Source of the DNA: Nymphaea colorata
Lineage: Eukaryota > Streptophyta > Magnoliopsida > Nymphaeales > Nymphaeaceae
Assembly (NCBI RefSeq): GCF_008831285.2
Contig: NC_045142.1
Span: 1,555,001-1,619,000 of the forward strand
DNA: 64,000 nucleotides
Direction: 5' to 3'
Part shown: positions 58,483-64,000 of the stretch, one piece after another
Position numbering within the stretch: position 1 is the first letter of the stretch
Layout of the letters: each line of letters begins with the position of its first letter
The notes under the pieces: generated by a model
Seen by the model: the letters and a program-made list of their open reading frames with translations, nothing else
Told to the model about the DNA's origin: nothing
Databases searched by the model: none
Translations under genes and position numbers: made by a program

Positions 58483-60056
58483 GACCAAATATAAATACAG
58501 GTTTAATATCTAAATGAGATTCAGTAAAAAATCAACTGAATTAAATGCAAGCATCAAATCTTATGCTAGTTAGATCCAAATATAATTCTAAAAAAAAAAA
58601 AAAGATTGAATCCAAGTTCAGATCTGAAACTAGTTACATCAGATTCAATTAAGCAGAATTGGGTAACTAAAATTCAGCCCTAACCTCAGCCTGTTTGATG
58701 CAGCTACTGGTTGAATGGCTAATTTAGAGTTGATTGAATGGAAAGAAGGTAGTATGTAGTCCAAAAAAAAGCTGTTGTCAGTTCAGACCTTGAACCAAGG
58801 TGTTCACTTTACATATGGTGGGGGCCAGGTGCAACATCAACAACTACATGACCTCATCTTTTCTTTTTTTTTTTTTCAAAAATTTCTCTGACTGAGAAAC
58901 AAACAAAGTCCACAATCTCCAAGACATGATCCATTAAGAAATTTTATGTTCATAAAGAAATACCAGCTTTCAACTCAAATTAAATTCTCCCTAAGCAGCA
59001 AGAGTGTGGGTTCTTGCCTTACTTTTTCACCATTCACATGGCTCATGAGATTAAATTAAGACAGTCCTGAGCCAAACCAGAGATGTAAAGCACAAACCAT
59101 GAGACATATTTGTTCTAGGGAGACTAGCAACTCTGATCTCTTAAAATTCCACATCTGATCCCAACTTTCTTTCATAATTTCAAAAACAAGGCGTAAGGTT
59201 TCACAAAAAGTCATCCATAGAAACTCATATCCAGAAAAAGATAAATACATACATGTCCAAGAATGGGTATGTTTCTGTGTTATGAAGTTGGTGAAGCCCA
59301 TAAAAAAAATCCTTGTTTGCAGCAAAACTCAGGCATGTATCTGAAATTTAAAAAATGAGTCGTCTACGGAACCATAGAAAAAAAAAGGTCGTTAAATGGA
59401 AAATTGACCTATTGTCGAGAATGAAGCCACCGTAACATTCTCATTCCCCATTTGCTAAAAAATTTTTAAAGAACAGTCTGCATTATTAAATTAATTAACT
59501 AAGAATAATTTTCATTTGATGCGACATATTCGATGATAAACCATGTTGGTAACTGCTTTATGAAACAATAAATAAATAAATAGGAAGCTTTATGAGCTTT
59601 AGGGGTTCAAACCCTAAACTTGACCGGTCTACTAGGAATCCTGGCCTAACTTGATCACCCTGTGCCAATAGCAATCGTTTAAATAAAAAAAAGATCCATC
59701 ATCAATGATTGAGTTGCAAGGTATTTTTGTTGGGTCAGATGAACTAGAAAGTCAATATTTTCACATCTTTCCAAGATTTGGTATCACCTTCCATTCACTT
59801 CATCATTGTTTTGCATGCTTAGGCAGACTTTCACCATATAACATGAACAGTGGTGTCCAACTTAGTGATGAGATGAAATACTCCTCCTACTCACTCAACA
59901 TGAACAATGGTACATCTCATGTATCGAGCTCTTGATCTTCTTCTAACTGAAAGTGTTCAATTAGGCCAATCCCCCGGCCTAATGGGCTTGCCAGAGCTTC
60001 TGCTAACTGATGATCTCGCAAAATTGGAGCTTAAGGTTATCGTCCCTTAAAAGGTC

Positions 60057-60210
60057 ATTTGGCAGCAGAGACATTTTGTGAGTGTTGCATGAATCTATCT
60101 TAAAGATTGAGGCCAGTTCATTGGATATGCTAGAACTACTGTTTCATAAACTTACTCCAATTTTTAAAGTAGATTCATGAGGTAATCATAAAATGTCTAT
60201 GCTACCAAAC
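60057..60210. mobile_element. hAT-like MITE, copy in the right arm
   Basis: Counterpart of 51874-52030. Its ends catttggcagcagagacattt and aaatgtctatgctaccaaac are imperfect inverted repeats. Confidence 0.7.
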
Positions 60211-61455
60211 TACCAGTATGACACCTTTTGCTGTGTCCGGACCTGGTTTGGGCCTGCCAATATGGACTAGTGTCTCACCTGCCAACCTGAAAGTCTCTAT
60301 AAGGAATACAGGTTGGCTAAATGCATCTTAGTCCAATTCCATATTGCTTTGAGGACCAAATTCCAAGCCATGACCAGAGTTGAAGGTGAAGGGCTGCAGT
60401 TAGGTCCAGCTAAGAAGGTTGGATCCAGCTCAATTGCAACCAACTGGTGGGCTTACAATCCGGACCATATGGTTGACCAGCGATTGGCACCGTATCCTGT
60501 ACATCCCGATAAGTTCAATCAAATGATCCAAAAAATTTCTAGTTAGTGCTGTGTCAGGTGCAGTTCAGACCCGACCGGGCTGCAAAGGGCGGGCCAGCCA
60601 CCTGCATTTCCCGGACCCATTTAGTGGTGCTGGGTCAGAGACAGGTTCAGTAGTATCATATTGGTCCTACCCACTTTCAATTTCTGATCATGTTCAATAA
60701 AATGCCTATTTTCGCGGAAAATCAACTATTCCCTTAGTCACTCACCCGGCGGCATAATTAAACCCTAAAACTACTGATCTCCCCGCCCCTAAGATCGTAG
60801 CATGTGTCAGTAGGAGGCTGGTGCCGGCGAAATTGAACGGAAGACTGGCCGCCTACCAGCTACTGGCTCACTTATTTGCATTTAGAATATTATTTCTTAT
60901 CTATAGTACATATATCTGTTGACGAAGTCTAACACCGAGAAATGATCTAGATGAACTAGCTTATTCACCTGCCACCATACGTTGCCTCAGTATCCCATTG
61001 TTTCTAACTGTTAGCCGATCTCAGCAAGTTGAACATCTTACCCACTCTCTTGCGTGGAGTTTTTTTCTTTGATTTGCAAGAAACCACTCTTGGCGTAGGA
61101 GATCTGCCCTTTGACTTGGCTGAGATAAATGACTTTTTTTTTTTTAATTTCCTATCTATGAAATTATTTAATGCTTGGACTGTATATGTCAAAAGCTGCC
61201 ATTATTTTTTTTCATTCAATTTAAGGCATTTTTTCGATACAGTATAGCTTGGCGAGCCTTGGAGGATGTCAAGAGTTCGATAACTGAGGCAGTCCACCTC
61301 ACTTTGAACGACTAATCTTTGCATTAATCAAGAGAAACGCTGCTTCTGATCATATTAAATTCCGATTAGAAGCATAACACACCAGTTTTTTGTGCTTAGT
61401 GTTTTTGATATGGAGCATAGTATCCCTAAAGGGTTAGTGGTTAGGCAGCAAAACG

Positions 61456-61868
61456 CGTCAAGCCAACTCGGGCTCGGCTCGAACTTTCTCAAAAAAACTC
61501 AGTTTGTGGTTGACTCGTTTATAACCGAGTCGAGTTTGAGCTTATAAAGATACTCGAAACGGTAAACGAGTCGAGTTTGAGTTTCAGAAACTCGACTTGT
61601 TTATACTAGACTCGACTCGACTCGAAAATTGGTACTCTATGTAATATTATCAAAACTGATTTCACAAATTGCACGAGTTAATGCTTACACGTGTTAAACG
61701 AGTTAATGCTTACAGGGGTTAACGCCTAAACGAGTTAAGTGGGTTAAACGAGTCGAGTTCAAGCTCGATTTTGTGTAGTCGAGTTGAGCTCGAGCTTGCT
61801 ATAAGGAGCTTCACTGGAGCTCAAGTTGGCCAAGCTCGGGCTCGACTCAGCTCGTGTGCAGCTCTAGT
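61456..61868. mobile_element. Transposon remnant with CTCGA-rich ends
   Basis: The left end (caagccaactcgggctcggc) and the right end (ccaagctcgggctcgactca) carry reiterated gagtcgag/ctcgactc motifs. The interior (about 61674-61760) has a small minisatellite built from cgagttaatgcttaca units. Such ends are typical of a widespread plant hAT-like repeat type. It has no coding capacity, and the boundaries are approximate. Confidence 0.5.
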
Positions 61869-62386
61869 CAGTTGTCACAACATACAGGTAAAGGTTGGTA
61901 GGTGGCTTGTATCTCTGGTGACATCAACTTTTTGTATTGCAAAAGGGGACACTAATATGCAAGTTGAAGCATATGAAATGAGTATTACACAAAGTGACCT
62001 TGTGATGAAAAGTAAAGTGGAGGGTTTGGCCTTCTTTCTCTCATATGGTAGGATTTTCTTTCTCTCACCCAATATTGAGCATGGTGTGGTATTAATGTGA
62101 CAATCATCTTTTTTTGTCACATTTCCAAAGTTAGCCAAATTAAGGTCAAGCAAGAGGAGTCTGGTTCAACATTATCAGATTTTTTTTTCTACCATTAGAA
62201 ACGCGTTTAGTAGGATCCACATGAACCCTGGAATGAGAGCATTCTGAAACAGATAGTCTGAGTACAAACCAAAAGGTTTTTTGAGTCGTGTTTATAGCGG
62301 CTTGTCGTTTTCAAGAAATCGGCGGACATATACAAAAATTCCTAGTAATATACTACGATCTACTATTTGTATTTTTTATCAATCTA

Positions 62387-62410
62387 CTATATATATATAT
62401 ATATATATAA
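62387..62410. repeat. (TA)n microsatellite
   Basis: About 23 bp of TA. Confidence 0.8.
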
Positions 62411-63564
62411 AGTTCATATGTTGTTATATGTACTCTAAGGTCGTCTATCATTCTTTTTCCAATGTGCTGATTAAATAAATGCTCGTGATTATCGGAAAAA
62501 AAAGAGGGCTCCAAATTAAAGGCATGAAGGTTCACGGTCGAATGAACTTTATAATATAAAATGATCTCTAGAACATGGAGAGGACTGTGCAAAGTTAGGT
62601 TTTGCTTTTAGAGATTAAATCATACCGCCCGAATATCCCGCTGCCTCTGCCACTAGGACAGATTTCACAAATCGATGCCAAATCTTTAAAACTCCATGCC
62701 GCAAACAGAAGTTGAAAATCTCCACACATGTGATAAGTTTCTAGGAGTGGCATAACTAGTGGGCCTGGTGATCATCAATTTGATTCTAGTTAGCGTTATT
62801 TCTTTTGACTACAAATGGTGGATGTGTGACACTTTAATTGACAGGTGTCTCGCTTCCTACCGAGTAACTTAGGTCAACTCAAATGATAAATCATGATTTA
62901 GATATCAAATTTTCACAATTTTTTTTTACTTTTTACATTTTCTAATGCTCTCTCTTCATTCTTAAATCTAAATTTTTGAAAAAAAAAACATAAAAATGCT
63001 AAAACACATATTTGGACTCTCAAGGAGAGAGAGAGAAGGGGGGCGAGCAATTGGTATATCTTATACCATTACATTAAAATTGAAAACAATAACATCATAT
63101 GTATTTATGTCTGCTTCAAAAAGTTATGGCAGCTTCATAAAATACTTAAAAAAAGTATACCATGAATCTACCATAAATTTTACAATAAATACATAAAACA
63201 ATAACATCCTATCACTATCACGGTTGCCAAACAGCCTCTAAAATTTCCAACAAAACCCATACTATTTAAATTTTTGAAAAAAAAATAATTTTAAACAAAT
63301 TAGAAAAACGCCAATATTTTCAAAAATACAAATTTAACATAAAACGTGTTTCAATGCAAGTTGCTTTTGTAAAAGTTATTAGTTTTCTACTCGTACCAAA
63401 AATTGAACGTTAACTTTTTTACAGTTAAAAGAGCAACTGACTTAATATATGTTCCTTACTAAAGCACTCTTAAGATCATATCTTACTAAATCACTCTTAA
63501 GTTTACTAAAGTTTATAAAGAATACATTGATAATCTAGTTTAAGAGATCTGGTTTTTGTGTCCA

Positions 63565-63568
<4 letters not shown>

Positions 63569-63654
<86 letters not shown>
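63569..63654. repeat. (CT)n(TA)n compound microsatellite
   Basis: About 52 bp of CT followed by about 34 bp of TA. Confidence 0.95.
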
Positions 63655-63656
<2 letters not shown>

Positions 63657-64000
63657 CTCCTAAATCAGCGGTGCGGTGGGATGTGGGGCTTTCAATTTAG
63701 GGTGGTGGCCGTCCATGGCTCTGTCGGTATGTGGCCACGCTTCTTTACTAATCACATGCATGAAGCGGCTCATCCCCGCCACCTCTCCTCTCCTTTCACC
63801 AAGTGTTTGCTACTTTCTATCATTATTTTCATTGACCAGGACGGAGACAGAACGCGTTTTTGTGTGTAATTTAGCCTTCATTGCGTCCCCTTCATCTTTG
63901 ATGCCCCCGCCCTCCAATCGCAATCCCAAAGAAATAACGCGAGAGAAGTAAAGGCCGGGATCTCCTTTGTCCTCATTTCCCGGACGTTTCATTGATGATT

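Larger units (their letters stand above)
56292..60929. repeat. Right arm of a 9.7-kb inverted duplication
   Basis: Inverted counterpart of 51190-55491. It carries the second PCS1-like gene (minus), that gene's own leader and promoter (57657-58482, absent from the left arm), and about 2.4 kb of further shared noncoding DNA. It is slightly longer than the left arm because of the promoter segment and small indels. Confidence 0.93.
60930..64000. other. Intergenic region at the window end
   Basis: No gene was recognised. It contains a CTCGA-rich transposon remnant (listed) and microsatellites. The last 300 bases become GC-richer (63670-64000), which might be the leader or promoter of a gene beyond the window, but no protein signature is visible. 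Confidence 0.35.

Noticed and set aside
59705-59935. 76-aa plus-strand frame with a partial counterpart at 52153-52338
   Set aside because: The two arms differ by a block substitution that changes the protein, and no family was recognised; treated as noncoding.

Overview
The window is nuclear DNA of a flowering plant. It has AT-rich intergenic DNA, many (TA)n, (CT)n and (CA)n microsatellites, small foldback transposon remnants, GT-AG introns and plant-specific families: RTFL/DVL peptide, MIR172, plant laccase, ZIP2-type transporter, SDIR1 RING ligase and PCS1-type aspartic protease. I could not fix the species. There is no sign of bacterial, organellar or viral origin.

Layout. 1.66-1.91 kb (-): a one-exon RTFL/DVL small-peptide gene. 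2-13.5 kb: intergenic, with short tandem duplications and a GC-rich transposon-like element at about 8.2-9.95 kb. 13.54-13.80 kb (-): a MIR172 hairpin with both mature arms recognisable. 14-26.6 kb: intergenic. 27.0-30.3 kb (-): a six-exon laccase with all four copper motifs and a weak miR397 site; its fourth exon carries an in-frame TGA if the family's usual splice acceptor is used, and an acceptor 18 nt downstream would remove it. 32.9-35.1 kb (-): a two-exon ZIP2-like metal transporter whose intron holds a partly duplicated foldback element. 38.1-41.9 kb (-): an eight-exon SDIR1 orthologue with one apparent GC-AG intron, a MITE in that intron and a two-codon upstream ORF overlapping the start. 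44-51 kb: intergenic, with MITEs. 51.19-60.93 kb: a large imperfect inverted duplication whose arms each carry an intact, intronless PCS1-like protease gene, tail to tail. 61-64 kb: intergenic, with one more transposon remnant.

Most notable is the inverted duplication. The two proteases are about 94% identical by my count. The right-hand gene keeps a TATA box and CT-rich leader; in the left-hand gene homology stops a few bases before the ATG and about 0.48 kb of unrelated DNA replaces about 0.83 kb of upstream sequence. The loci do not form one pathway. Two are connected to microRNA control (MIR172 itself, and the laccase as a likely miR397 target), and the convergent protease pair is a candidate source of double-stranded RNA. 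All exon structures were worked out by eye from splice sites, reading phase and family conservation; no transcript evidence was available.
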